Shown here: positions 36,113 to 48,922 of the stretch, piece after piece
Layout: each line of letters opens with the position of its first letter
How positions within the stretch are numbered: the first letter of the stretch is position 1
From: Ctenosaura bakeri
Lineage: Eukaryota > Chordata > Lepidosauria > Squamata > Iguanidae
Length of the DNA stretch: 64,000 nt
Direction: 5' to 3'
NCBI GenBank assembly: GCA_948474755.1
Contig: CAOLHI010000062.1
Coordinates: 806,001 to 870,000 of the forward strand
Made by a program: the position numbers and the translations under genes
Notes under the pieces: generated by a model
Databases searched by the model: none
What the model saw: only the letters and a program-made list of their open reading frames with translations
What the model was told of the DNA's origin: nothing

Positions 36113-39100
36113 GTACATATACATATATACGTTATGATTTGGGAGAATTTATTTTATTTCTGGTATCATTTGGATAAATGAGAAACTATGCAAAGCTTTG
36201 TATAGAAATAAACAAGGCTATATGAAACTTTGCCACTCTGATCCATATTTGGTATTATTTCTTTGCTCCTGCAGAAACATATACACACAGTCTGCTTTTA
36301 AACCACTACAGGACAGCCTATATTTTCTTTCCAACAACTCCCATTAATCGTATGTTTCCTAGTGCTGGTTGTTTGGTACTCATAAAGATCATACACACTG
36401 CGCCTTCTGAATTACCATCTTAGAGTCCAAATATGTGGTCACAGCCATGATCAGGCAGATGTGGAGGTCATCTTCATGATCATTCTTCCCCTATAGATTC
36501 CTAGTAGTGTTAAAATGGCAACAATGCTCATCCCTTAATGATGCATGAGTCCAAAGAAACTCTGCTTCTTACTGTGTGATTGGCTTTTTAAAAAGACTGG
36601 AAACTAGTCCATATCTGAAGTAATGGTTTTGTGTGTTATTACTGAATCCCAATGCACTGAATATAGCATTCATCATTTCATTATAACCTAATAAGCAGAG
36701 GTCATAAAATCAATGCTTAAATTGATACAGTGTTGACCTTTGAAAAAAAGCAGAAGTTCTAATAATAAACAAGTAAATGGGTTGAATTATATTAGAATCA
36801 TTTTCTTGAGAGTGAATAATATTTCCTTCCCTTATGAGCAGAATTACAAGTGAGAATCCAGGAAATGAATAGCTAAAATCTATGGCCAAGGTAATGATCT
36901 TTGAAAATACTTTCTAATGAGTAATTTGTGGGTCAGTGGATTTCAAGAGATTATTGGTTTTTGAAATGGATTCTATCAACTAAGGAGATAATGAAAATCA
37001 TTAGGGCTGGTGAGGGAGGGAGGCTGTAGATTTGTTTGAGAACTATTAAACAAGTCCTTATTTCCCACACAAGTTACAAGTCCGCTTTCCACAAACTGAT
37101 CAACCATGTTTGGTCCACATTTGACAATGCACTATCTCATATCACTGCATCTGGAAACAAAATCCCCATTAACCCCCAGGAGATAAAATTTAGCAATTGG
37201 AGCTATATTTGTTATATCACTGAAACCAATGGTACTTGGTTTCAGTTCAGTACTTCTCATAATCATGATTGACTTAGTTATGGTTGTATTTAAGGGAGGG
37301 GAATTTGCAGAAAAGTGAAGAATCTATTTTAAATCATTAGGATAGAGTCATAATAATGCCCAGCCAAACTGTCTGGATTTTATACCATTTCACTGAACAG
37401 TAAAATCTTACTTTCTTTAATCCTGGCTGCCTGTAGAATTGCTTGTGCAAGTAAGCGTCAGAAAGGAATCATTAGACTAGACACATTCAGAATACAGCTG
37501 GAAGAATTTCACCTTTTAGCATTATCCATGGTTTATTTTCAAAATACTGGCCTGAATCCTCCTTAGTTCCAGCTAGAGGTGACCCACTGAATCAATTGTT
37601 GGATGATGAATCAACAGTTATGCCAATCCCCTTGAATTCAGTGGATCCATTCTTGTTGGGATCAACAATAGGATTTAGGTCATTGTACTTCTCATACATA
37701 GAAAGGATCAAGGATCTGCTTACATTTATCTTCAGTCTATTAATGTTCTCTGTATTTTATGTGGGTCAGCATACAGACAGGAGACAGTCTTTTGTCTAAC
37801 TTCATAAAAAAGCTTTCTGAAAAAAAAATTAAAATTTCTTTTCCATAAAGGGAAAAATAGTATTTTTTATTTTTTTTTGCTTTTTTAAATGTTCCTTCCA
37901 AAATGTATTTTTTTTTCTACAAGGAGAAATGAGATACACACAGATGTTTGCATCTTCAGAAATATTTATAAAATATTTTTTTAAAGGTGCCAAGTCATAT
38001 ATAGTCTTTTAGTGAAAGTATTTTAAATAGAAATCTAAAAATAATTTTTCTCAACAAAAATAGATTGGTCTTACAACTGCTACAGATGGCAAATGAATTG
38101 AGGCATTTCTGATATTTGTTAATTAGGCATTAATTAGGCCAGGCAGCCACAGGAATGAAATATACACAAAACAACGTCCTTCAATACAAAAATTGTCTGG
38201 TTTTATGGTGTCAAAAATGAGATGCATATAAGAATATGTTTGTATCCATATTACACTGGGATTGGCAAGTGAACAGATAAAAGAGTTTTAGTAGTAGTAG
38301 TTGTTGTTTCTGATTTGTCTGTTTATTAAATTTAACAGCCTACCAAAGACTTTTGCTGATTGTTTACTGTAAGATGAATATTTATTTTTGATATAAGTGT
38401 TCGCTTTGTTTCAAACATTCAAGCGGAGCACAATCTGCATACAGAAACAACACACACTCAGACTTAACTAGATGTTTTAATTAGATACTGATGTTGAAAC
38501 AATAAGTGATTAGGAATGTGAGAGCATGGTATACTGAACAATCTATGAGGTGCCAGCTGGTTTAAACCTCTTAACTTTCATATTTCTTAGCTATGTAGCT
38601 CTGCACCATCTGGTTGTATTATAGTCCAGGCTTCCTGGTGCTATAAAGTACATGAGGACATACTCTGAGCATTTATCAGAATATCTTTCCAGCTTGTATA
38701 ACCAATGTGTACCCACATGATTACCAAAAGCAGGTTCTCAGTCTCCTCTGGAAATACATGTCAACCATATTAATGGTTGACACTGTATGAGATGTTCCTT
38801 GACCTGCAGACATTTTGCAGATTTTCAGCATATTACATGCAACCTGGTATGTGGACTTCAGTCCAAATGGTCTATCCTCTTTCCACAGAGAAATCATTGC
38901 AGATCAACTCTAAGAAGAAGGAGATCAGTCAACAGGCTTTGCGTTAAATAGAGTTGCTTTTATTAACTGTTTAATTCTAAACCTTAAAATGTGAATTGCA
39001 ATGGGGAGGGGAAACTACACAATGTGGGATTCTGTTGAGGAAAGGAGTCATCTTCCTGACTATTTTCTCAACCACCCTTTGTTGAGGTCAGAGACCCAGG

Positions 39101-42100
39101 TGGCAAGCCAGCCCAGAGAAGGGAGTGGGAGAGCTAGCAGAGTCCTACCGGGAGGAATTAAGCAAGCATGCAGGACTGTCAAGGTCAGAGACCCGGGCAG
39201 CAAGCCAGCCTGGAGAAGGAAGTGGCAGATAGCAGAAACCGCAAACATTTACACTAGGTGTTAGTCATCATCTTTTCTATATACTCAGATCCAGACATTC
39301 AGAAATACTAGGAAAGACTTAGATTAAAAGTCTCTAACATCCTTCCCATTCATAACAGTATAAATAATGGGCTGAACATATGTGAATAAGCAGGGACTAG
39401 GTCTCCATATAGGCACCTGTAGGCAAGATCATGCCTTAAAGAGGCTTTGAAGAATGAACATCAGTAAATGAATGCATGAAGCTATTATTTGAGTATGACT
39501 AACTACATGGTGAAAAATGATTCTGATGGCAGACAAAAAGGCACAAATAATGTCATGGTGTGACAGCTGAGGCTGTAGTCATGTTTATTATTGTTTTGTT
39601 AGACCTTCTTTTTATGATAAATTATCATGCCTGGAATTTTTGTGACATATGGAGACTAATAAAATGAGAGAAAATGACAAGGAATGCAGTCACCGCAATT
39701 TATCAAAATCTCATGTCAGTATTTTCAGGAGCCGCAGCAAAATAACGGATATTTGCTGTACTACTGTCTTTTTTTGTGTATGGGCTTACATTCAGGTTGT
39801 CCCTGAAATTTCAGCTGGAGAACAATTCCAAAACAATGTGGTAGTTCTTCCTTAAACAAACTATCTAAGGAATGCCACAGTAAACAAGAAAAAGCATTTC
39901 TGTAAAATTTCTGTGGATTTGTGAAAGAGCAAAAAGCATCAGGATGAGGATAGAAGTCGGACATGCTATAGGCCCAGAGAGACATTTTCCTCTCTATAAT
40001 TTAATTGACTCCAGTTGTTGTCCAATCACCTCATATTATGCTATATTAAATGTTAGGACTCAGAACAAGTGTTTTTGTTTAAAAAAACAGAGGACACAGG
40101 TATCATGTAATTTTTATCCATTTATATTCAATACATGTATCTTACACAGATATCTTCACTTAATATAATTCCTGCCTAATTCCCAGTAATTTGACAGCAA
40201 TTTTTCATTGTCACCTATCATAGTAAAGATACCAATATTTAGTAAACTGTCATAACCTTAGAGCAGTTGTGGGCTACGCTAAAAAGCTAGGAGACTGCAT
40301 TTGTCCCCCAGAAGATCTTGGATACCCACCCCCAATGTACCTGTTCCAAAAAAAGAGGGGGTTAACCCCCAAATGCCCTTAGGGGTCATGGGTGACTTTT
40401 TCAATATGTTTTGGACCTTTCCTTGGGCCCTAAAGGGTATTTTGGGGAGGATTAAGGAAAATATCTTTGCCAAAAAAATTGTTTTATTTCCTGAAATGTT
40501 GTTGGGGGCTCCAGACATAGAAAAATGCTCTTTACATCTCCTAGAGGTCATTTTGGGGCATTTTGAAATGTGGAAGCATCCATAAGGCCAAGAAATTCAT
40601 TATTGCATGAAATTCCAATTATCAGTTGCATCACTTGAAGGCTGGCAGACAAAAGAAGGAGAGCATAGAGCCCCAGCAATGTGAAACATCTCCACTCCCA
40701 AACAGAGTGACAGACTGGCCATTGAGGTTATTACTTGCTCTTCTTAAGTATATATTTCCTGTTGTAGGACCTGCTTAATAATACATTTACAGATATTACA
40801 TATATCTTCTTTTCATTTAACTATGACATCTAGCTTCATTAGACTTAGGCTACCAGAACTCATGATTATTGGTTCAGTGGCCTTATCCAGTGCATTAATC
40901 TTATGTGGAATAAGAATTATATATAAGCATGGTTGCGGTAGGCATGTATGTGGACTATAAATAAAATGAGGTCACATGGAAATAATGTTCATTGAGTTCA
41001 CACACTTATAATTATCTTATAAATGATAGCTATTCACTACAGAGATGCTAAATGTTAATGTAGATATCCCTGGTAAACTGATGAATATATGAACTAGTGA
41101 GACAAAGAGAAAAACTCTCTTTATTTCTGTACAAGCCACATCTCTAATTAATTGCCTTTTAACTATTTTGTACTGGAATCTCTTTGAAATTTCTGCGTTC
41201 AAGGATTAGCTGGGATACAGTGTAATGTAATGTGTAGCTTGCTACTGAACAAAGTATTATTAAATAGCAAATTTAATATATGTCATTCTTGCACAATTAT
41301 TGTTTTCAAAACTGCACATTTCCCCTCACACATCTCTAATCAATGCACAGCCCATTCTTATGCATTTGTAATGAGTCAGAAGCAAGTCCCATTGTACTGA
41401 AAAGGGCTTATTCTTAAGGAAAGGAGCATGAGGTTTCACTTTAAAACCCAATTGTAATCTTTACTTTTTCCTCCCCTTCTACTAAGTAGATGCCATTTCA
41501 CATTTTTATATTTCAAGGACAAAATATGAACTTAGCATTGCATATTTGTAGATGTACAGTGAAACAAAGCAAAACAAAAATAGATTTACTTGTCTTTAGC
41601 TTAGTTTACTTCCTAAGTGAAACACTTTCAAAATTTTTTGCTGAACTGAATTATTTCAACTACAATAACAATTCTACATTCAGTCAGTCAGCTGTGCTGT
41701 TCAAGAACATGATTTCAACAATCAAAAACCTAACAAGGAAGATGATGTTTTATTAAGGTTCATGTTTTCTGACAGATAGAGATTCTATTTCTTTGAAAAT
41801 AATTTTAACTGCCCAGTTATAAAATTAAGATGTCTTAAAAATCAAATTTGATAATACATGACTTCATACGTGTGGTTTTCAAGGTTTACAAGCTCATGTG
41901 GTCTTAGAAATCCTTCAAGTTATTCACGGTGCCTCGAGACTGCTAGCAGTATACTGCAGAAATGACAGTCCCCTCAAAAATACACAAAGTTGTCATTTAT
42001 TCCCCACAAAACTGTCATCTTACAAGAAAATCACTATGACTAATTTGCATATTCTTCACATATAAGGAACAGATTTGAAATTCGAAATTGTAGGGTTGTA

Positions 42101-43410
42101 CAAAACCAGCCTGTAATCTTATCAAAATGATTTTTTCTACTTTCAAAATTTCTCTGACACATCTTTTGAAAACCACCCTGCAAATATATTTCTAAATTTG
42201 TTTGAGATAAAATATAGAGTTGTGTAGAAATTCCCTAAGTTATTATGTAACTGGATTTATTTGTCTTGCCTCAAAATTCCTCTAGTTCTTAGTCTGAGGG
42301 TGACCTATATTAATTTTAGGTCAAATTTGGGTGGTAACTACTGGAGGTTCTCCCCCACACGTTGTGTTCATCATTCTTCACATTACATGAGGTAAGAAGC
42401 AATAATCATGTCATATTTGATGAACAAGGATTAATATACTCTTCCTTCTCAATTAGTGAAAGCTGAGAAATGAGAAATTACAATAGGGAAGAAGAACAGC
42501 CAGTAACACTTTTTATCATTTGCAATTGCAGACAAATGATCTGATTATCATTTTTACTAATGATGAGTCTCCAAAGTAGGTGCAATCATATATTATGCAG
42601 ACTTACTAATTCTCATTCTGCCACTTAATATATCCATTTTATATGCCAATTTAATAACATCATTTTCAGCCTGTGGGCTGTGTAGAAAGGAAAAAAAGAT
42701 TTGTGGGTATATGAATGATGATGGAATGGTGTTTGTCATTAGCAAGATAATGATGAACTATTCAGTAAGATACCCATAAAAAGATACAGGATATTCCCCA
42801 ATATACATTGTGTCTTGCAGTCATGTAGGATCCCCTATGAGATCTACAAATTCTCAGTGAAAAAAACCATTACAATCTCTGTCCTGGAAACAAGTGTCAC
42901 TGAAGGTACATAATGTACATCCAGTCATTAAAATGTGTAACTTGATGCAACAGTACATGCAGCGGTTTGCACCAGTGTAACTGCAGAGCTTTTTCATTAA
43001 ATATCTCTAAAAAGAAAAAGTGAAGTAGATAGATTTATAGAAGGCAGTTAAGAGAAAACCACGTTGTCATGCAGGCCTTCACAACTTGTAGCCGACTATG
43101 TCAAAAGCAGTTTTACGAGAAAAGTATGTCTACCACTTTGATAAATTTCCAGTTTTTTCTTTTTTGCTTGAGATTATACAAGATCAACAAAAATAATAGG
43201 TTAGTTGGCTGAGTTCAGCCTGCTAGGTTACAATGTTGGCTAGTCTTATATAACATAGCAAAGTTGGGGATGCAGTAAATTGCTGCAGAAAAATTAAGAA
43301 ATAAAATGTATATCATGCTTTCTGGTTTCCAGAGGCAGCATAAGTAAAAATATTATTTGTGTGTGTGCATAAATTTTGTTCTGGTGCCCTGAAGTCTCCT
43401 ACAGAACAAA
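36113..43410. other. Repeat-poor, gene-free AT-rich sequence
   Basis: About 7.3 kb. No ORF carries a recognisable domain; the ones at 37,036-37,272 and 41,490-41,756 are not conserved-looking. A 97-bp tandem duplication lies at 39,086-39,240. I cannot assign the G/C-richer patch at 40,265-40,590. Confidence 0.6.
39086..39240 (+). repeat. Two-unit tandem duplication, period 97 bp
   Basis: ggtcagagacccaggtggca at 39,086 recurs as ggtcagagacccgggcagca at 39,183. Similarity continues for about 55 bp (aagccagcc, then agaaggnagtgg) and ends in agctagcag or agatagcag. The inter-unit part is not repeated a third time. Confidence 0.85.
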
Positions 43411-43412
43411 TA

Positions 43413-44030
43413 TAGTATAGCGGTCTGAAAGTTAAACCAGGATTCTGGGAGAGCAGGGTTTGAATCCTCACTCAGTCATGGAAACCCACTTGGTGACTGT
43501 GAGCAAGTCACACTCTTTTGGCCTTCAAAGAAGACATCAACAAATCTCCTCCGAATAAACCTTGCTAATAAAATCCTATCATAGGCCCTTTCCGCATCTT
43601 ACCTTCTTCCAGTGCTGGGGTGTGGGGATCACGCAAAAAGCCTCTGGTGAAAGGCTCTCATGTCTGAGGTCCTTCTGCTCCACATGAGCTGCCTGCTTAC
43701 GCAAGAGCCCTGCTTCTTCCTTCCACAGTGCAGCCTGGGATCTTCCCAGGCTGCTCTGGGGCAGGAAGCGCGACCAGCACAGCTCCGGAGGCTCTGCACG
43801 CCAGGTAAGTGTGCACAGGGCCTGGGAGCAATGTGTGGTCATGACCATTTTCGGCTTCTAACTGAAAATGAAAAGGTGCGCAGTTGGTGTCTTCCAGCCC
43901 CTGGAGTGTCATGTGATTGTGAGTGCATCATGCAGATTGCTCCTCACAATTGCACAATGCTCCAGGCACCCTTTCGCATGGAAAATTCCATGTGGAAAGG
44001 GCCATAGAGTTGACTTTAAATCAATTTTTT
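43413..44030 (+). mobile_element. Sauria-type SINE split by a MITE-B insertion
   Basis: The tRNA-like head starts near 43,413; box B is the ggtttgaatcc at about 43,459. The body follows (gtgactgtgagcaagtcacac and onward) to aaatcctatcata at 43,583. MITE-B then interrupts it (43,584-44,003). The tail appears to resume at 44,004 (atagagttgactt), much decayed. The expected SINE order is restored when the MITE and one ata are removed. Confidence 0.75.
43584..44003 (+). mobile_element. MITE-B copy 3, complete, with 3-bp target-site duplication
   Basis: 420 bp. The ends are GGCCCTTTCCGCAT and mirrored ATGTGGAAAGGGCC. It is flanked by ata on both sides (43,581-43,583 and 44,004-44,006). It is the sister of the copy at 45,417: both contain gctggggtg, a gcagcctggga/tcccaggctgc palindrome at the centre, a splice-donor-like ccaggtaagt at 43,801-43,810 and a gaaaatgaaaa stretch. 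The ORFs on both strands are by-products of its higher GC content. A 3-bp duplication would suit a PIF/Harbinger-like transposase; this is inference. Confidence 0.85.
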
Positions 44031-44215
44031 ACTTAAGGGTTCAGCTTTAAGACATACAAGCACAACCACAACAATAGATTTTTCTAAAAGAAAGGTATTA
44101 TTCCAAGAGACTGCAGGCCTTCTCTTGTTTGTCCTATTCAGATTAAGAATTATTGCATTTCCATTTTTTCAAGTTCTCTGTGAAAGCCTTAAGAGATCCT
44201 TTACAACTAAGGCCC

Positions 44216-44460
44216 TTTCTGCACCATACCTCAATAGTATGTTCTTTTGTTACAATCCTAGTGTTGCAATTTGCAAGATGATAGCAGCTTAGGAAGACTC
44301 CTCTCTGCACCCTTCTGCCTTAAACTGATGAGTAGCATCATTGCCACTAGTGTTCCTCCCACAGTACAGTGTCCTTAGACATTCCCTTTCCCCATCTGCA
44401 TCCTGCCCCACCACTCTGATCTCTCTCTCTCTCTTTTTTTTTTTTTGGTAAGCTGTTCTA
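44216..44460 (+). mobile_element. Possible MITE-B-related fragment
   Basis: It begins with the family end (GGCCCTTTCTGCACC) and a ccatacct block, but the following 230 bp do not align with other copies by eye and no opposite terminus is evident. A (CT)n and poly-T run lies at 44,421-44,446. Confidence 0.35.
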
Positions 44461-44469
44461 ATGCAGCTG

Positions 44470-44920
44470 CATTGTAACCTCATGACACTCCAATAGACTG
44501 TTGCATTTGTGTGCTATAATGATAAAACATATATTAAAATAAAAATTAAAAAGGAGGAGTTTAAAATAAACATGAAGAGATGGTATATTCCAAACTCATC
44601 ATGCCATGGAAGTCACTGAGGGAGGGACAAACTGGACATGGCCACACCCCACTCACTCCTGGATCTGCAATGACAGGAAGTGCTATCAAATGCTATTATG
44701 GTACCACACTAAGCTAGCTGACAGGATTGAAGTGCTAAAGGAGGCCCTAAATGGATTTTTAATCGAAAGAGTACAAGGCAGTTTTGCAATACTTGAAGAT
44801 GGGATAGCACCTGGATAGTGACAACATCATGTGGTAACATGGCTTATGGACTGGAAACAACCTGCTGCTGTCACAAGATAGTGATGTCATGTGGAAACAG
44901 CTTATGATAAACAAACACAC
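44470..44920. other. No recognised feature
   Basis: About 450 bp between two MITE-B copies. It contains a short ORF (44,606-44,818) without domain evidence. Confidence 0.4.
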
Positions 44921-44923
44921 TTA

Positions 44924-45336
44924 AGCCCTTTCTGCTCAATGCACCCAACCTGCCATGGGGATGGGCGAAGGATGGGACCAGGATGATGCTTATGTACAAC
45001 ATCATCCCTGTCCTATCCTTCTCCCATCACCAGGGGCACAATTGCACCACAAAACATTGACAGACTTTCTCCATCAATGACCAGTGGTTGTGCTGCTATT
45101 TGGACTTATTTTGTCTGCAGAGGCCCTGGAAGTGCAATGACTATTCTTCTTGCCCCAGCACAGCCTGGGATGGTACCCGGCTGCTTTGTGGCAGGAAGAG
45201 GCGTGGCTATCATGTTTCCTGGATCCCAGAGGCAGCGGGTGTGGAGGGGAGCACTCTATCACATTCCCCTCTCAAGACAGCTGCTGTCTCCATTGTCACT
45301 GGACGTTGCTGGGACAAAAGGTGTGCACAAAGGGTC
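44924..45336 (-). mobile_element. MITE-B copy 4, complete, with 3-bp target-site duplication
   Basis: 413 bp in the orientation opposite to 31,564. The ends are agccctttctgc and mirrored gtgcacaaagggtc. It is flanked by tta on both sides (44,921-44,923 and 45,337-45,339). It contains the mirrored landmarks: gaaggatgggaccagg, catcaatgaccagtgg and the cagcctggga palindromic centre. Overlapping ORFs are not considered genes. Confidence 0.85.
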
Positions 45337-45416
45337 TTAGTTATGTTTGGAAAATTAACTACTATTAAGTATTTCAGTATGTCTCTGTCTAAGATGAGTG
45401 TCACAATCATGATTAT

Positions 45417-45836
45417 GGCCCTTTCTGCAAATCACCTTTTCTCGGCACTGGGGTGCGGTGCTCATGCGGTGCTCTTGTGAGAGGTCCTCACGTCCAGGTT
45501 TCTTCAGCTCCACACGAGCTTCCTGTTTGTGTGAGAACCTCACCTTTTCCTTTTGCAGTGCAGCCTGCGACCTTTCCAGGCTGCGCTGAGACAGGAAGCT
45601 CAACTGGCCTGGCTCCTGAGGCTCCACACACAAGGTAAGCCCAGAGCAAGGGGCCCAGAGTGATACGCGACCATGCACCATTTTTGGCTTAAAGTTGAAA
45701 ATGAAAAAGTGCATGAGCGGTGCCTGCCAGGCCCTAGAGCATCGTACAAATGTGAGTGCATCATGTGGACCGCTTCTCACATTTCTGCGACGCTCGAGGG
45801 GCCCTTTTGCATGGAAAATGCCACGCAAAAAGGGCC
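45417..45836 (+). mobile_element. MITE-B copy 5, complete
   Basis: 420 bp, closest to the copy at 43,584 and in the same orientation. The ends are GGCCCTTTCTGC and mirrored GCAAAAAGGGCC. Splice-donor-like caaggtaagc lies at 45,631-45,640. The flanks are tat and cat, so the 3-bp duplication is imperfect. A 157-codon ORF runs through it on the minus strand (45,828-45,355). I regard it as non-coding, because the sister copy does not keep that frame. Confidence 0.85.
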
Positions 45837-46204
45837 CATGTTTAGATTATTTGAAATTTAGCAAGTGATATCTAACAGAGTACTAGCTGTGAAACAGGGG
45901 GAGAAAAAAAATAATGCCAAGGTCAATAAACCCAAGATGTTCAAGAAGAAGCACTGTGAAGTGGAAATCTAGTTTACATCACTGAAAATGTACAGATTCA
46001 AAGCTTTCATTCTTCATTAATCTTACAAAGTGCTTCTTTCTTTGATCCTGTGTTTTATGCTGCTGTCAGAAGATAAACTTCAGACCAGAGAGAATGAGGG
46101 AAACAGTCTAAGGGACATGTTGTAAATGAAGAAATGCTTTTTTTGTATAAGGTTTATTTGTATGAGGCCAGAAACATAAATATATATTTGGGATACTATA
46201 ATCT

Positions 46205-46400
46205 TTGTGGAGTCAGTGTGGTGTAAGGGTTTGAGCATTGCACTGTGATTTTGGTGATCTGGGTTCAAATCCATTCTTGACTATGGAAATCTATTAGGTG
46301 ACCTTGTAGAAGTCACACTCTTTCAGTTTCAGGAGAAGGCAATGGCAAATCTCCTCTAAACAAATCTTGTGATGGTGATGATGAGATTTATCACTATGTA
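46205..46400 (+). mobile_element. Sauria-type tRNA-derived SINE
   Basis: Plus strand. The tRNA-like head has a box A-like gtggtgtaaggg and a good box B (gggttcaaatcc near 46,260). The body follows (aggtgaccttgtagaagtca, ggagaaggcaatggcaaat and aacaaatcttg). It fades into gatggtgatgatgag before the usual tail, so it is 3'-truncated or diverged. Confidence 0.8.
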
Positions 46401-46608
46401 AATAAGTAGCCAGAATAAGTTGGTGTTACAAGTGCAAATAGAATATTTTTCAACAAGTAAAAGAACTAATCCAAATTGGATTTGTTGAGACAAAAGGCCA
46501 AATTTACTAATCTGTGCAGAAAGCAAGCATTCATTGAAATTGTGAAGTTTATCAGTTATAATTTGTCAGATTCATTCAATTATAGTTGAGTATGAATTGG
46601 AAGCTTAC

Positions 46609-47890
46609 GCCTTTTTCGCTCCACCTGCCAATCCACCAAAGGGACAGGAGAAGGACAGGATCACAACAATGTTACCCTGATTTCTGGGGTCCCGTGAGGA
46701 ACACCTACGTGTGCTCCAAATTACACAAGTTGAGGAAATTAGTTAAAGAGCGCAAGCCAGAAATACGAGAGACAGGGCAAAGGGGCGAGATTTTTTACCC
46801 AATGTCTATGGGGTCAGGCTGAGTCAAGGAGCAAACTGAAGTGAAATAATAATTGTTGTTTTTATTAAAATACAATCAAACAGTGTATGCAGCACACTCA
46901 CTCAGATAACTATAGAAATAAAGGTTGGAGTGGGATAGAGGAATTTTTAAGAGGAGGTTGTTGGTATGGGTAATACTACATCTGCAGCAGAAGTTCGTAG
47001 AGATGAAGTTTCTTAGTACATGGGACTGAGGGGAAGGCTTGCCAAGCAAAGCGGCAGCAAGATGGGATGGAAGTCGGGAGCGATCTGAGGAAGCTCTCAA
47101 AGTCAGGGGTTCTTATAGGGGAAAATGTGGCTGTAGGCTAGTCCGTACTTGGGGAAAACAATGAATTTCGGGCTGGAGACAAAGCCTCCAAAAGGTCAGA
47201 ATTTAGCATGGTTAAATCTGAATTGTCAATAGAGTAGTCAATATGCAAAACGCAGAGTGCTTGACAGATGAGTATTCATCTTAATCAAGCTGTCTGCTCA
47301 GGGCAGGGAGTTCTTTGTAAGTAGTGTGCATACATAATAGGGTACTTGCCTTGAGGTCTCCTGAAGCAGCGGGACAGCTATTTCTGGCCTGCCTGTATTT
47401 GGGTGGAATATTACAGCGATTAGCAGTCGTGCCTGTCTGCGAGCTTGTCCAGGGGCCTCACAGCACGTGGAGAGGAATAGGTAAAGAAGGCCAAATTATT
47501 GATATCAAATCCGGGCTAGCAACTGCGGTAACAATAACACTTATGCACAACATCACTATGCTCCAGTCCTTCTCCTGTCCCCAGGCAGTGAGATCATTTT
47601 TCAAATCATTGATGGGTTTTCCCTATCAGTGAATAGTGATTGCACCATCATCATGGACTTACCTTGTCTGTGGAGGCACCAGAAGCAGAATGGCTGCACT
47701 TCCTCCTCCAGCACAGCCTGGGAAACTATCTGGCTGGGCTGCAGGAGGAAGAAGTGTGGCCATCAAGCTTCCTGGAACATGGAAGCCACCAGTGTGGACA
47801 GAAGAACTCCTGTCACACTCTCCTTCCAGCAGACCTGATGCTGGTACCCAAACCAGATGTCTCCATATCCAGTAAGGTGCAGAAAGGGCC
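46609..47890 (-). mobile_element. MITE-B copy 6, interrupted by a solo LTR
   Basis: The left part is 46,609-46,669 and the right part 47,534-47,890, in the orientation opposite to 31,564. Together they make about 418 bp, the family length. The ends are gcctttttcgctcc and mirrored gtgcagaaagggcc. The right part shows acttaccttg (47,658-47,667), the complement of the family's splice-donor-like motif. The LTR at 46,670-47,533 sits near the left end. Confidence 0.85.
46670..47533 (-). mobile_element. Solo LTR, subfamily A, copy 1
   Basis: 864 bp in minus orientation. In its own sense it starts TGTTAC and ends GTAACA. A TATA-like tataag (complement near 47,113) and an AATAAA signal (complement of 46,861-46,866) are present. 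No internal retroviral region adjoins it, so it is a solo LTR left by recombination. The flanks ACAA and ATAA fit a 4-bp duplication with one change. The ORFs 46,586-46,822 and 47,324-47,632 overlap it and are not genes. Confidence 0.85.
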
Positions 47891-48920
47891 CAGGTCATGT
47901 AAGATGTAAGGCTATGTATACTGAGGCTTCTGACTTGAGGCTTCAAGTTAAGTAAGCAGTAGGACTATCTAGCATTGGTCCTTATGGATGGCAGAATGTA
48001 TAAGGACAGAGGATTAGACAGATCTTTTTGGAAATATTGGGGACAATTGCCTCACCTTTTTTCATTTTATGAGGAGAATAACATTAGGGATACATTTTTC
48101 CAAATGCCTGACAACAAACTTTGGCAATTGACTTCAAAAGTTTTGAGCTGGATATCTCACCTGCAATTTAATAATTTAATTTAGCTAATATCTCACCTTT
48201 CTTTTAACACGGGAATCAAGTTATCTTAGGTAGCTTAGGTTGCAACTCCAGCTTTGTCTGAAGCTTCCAGTCTTGGCATAATATGCTAATAAACAATATA
48301 GTCCATGAAAACCTATGTCACAATAAATGCATTATTGGATTTGTGATTCCACAAGGCTCTTTGTTCCTGGTGGCAGTAATAAATAGAACAGAGTCCCATC
48401 TAAATCACAAGATAAGGCATGTGCTACTACCTCTCTAGCATTATCAGCCGTGCCTATATTATTGCTAGATTACACAGGTATTCTTATTCTTGCAACCTCA
48501 GATTCCTCTAAAACCTATATGGAATTCAGAGTGCATTTAGTTAAATAAAGATGGTAGTCAAAACTATGGAGTTGCCTTGGTACAGCTGCCCTGTGAAAAT
48601 GATACAAGAAAAGACACACAATGTCAGTATGCTAGTAAGTCTTGGTGGTGATAGCGATGAGGTTGATTAAGACAAGCCCCTTTATCTTCCTTTAAAAGTT
48701 TATATACATGCTCCAGTCTGACTTCCAGTATGCCAATGTAAAAAGTTTTGGAAGAAGAAAGAGGATTCTGTTTGACTACTTTCAATTGCAAAGTAAATTG
48801 GGATGGGATGGGGTGGGACAGAGAACAAGCAGACCCATTTTTCTTTCTTCTGTTAACAACAATAACCTGTTCATTCTATTTTCCTTTTCTTGGTTCCCAG
48901 GTGGTGGGAAGAAGACAAAT
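47891..48920. other. No recognised feature
   Basis: About 1 kb of unassigned AT-rich sequence; no ORF with a domain. Confidence 0.5.
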
Positions 48921-48922
48921 CA

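Noticed and set aside
37036..37272. 78-codon ORF in the repeat-poor tract
   Set aside because: It has no ATG context, splice sites or recognisable family; its length is within chance for this window.
45355..45828. 157-codon ORF on the minus strand
   Set aside because: It lies across MITE-B copy 5; the sister copy at 43,584 does not keep the frame and no domain is present.
46586..46822. ORF starting in MITE-B and ending in an LTR
   Set aside because: It crosses an insertion junction and so cannot be an ancestral gene.
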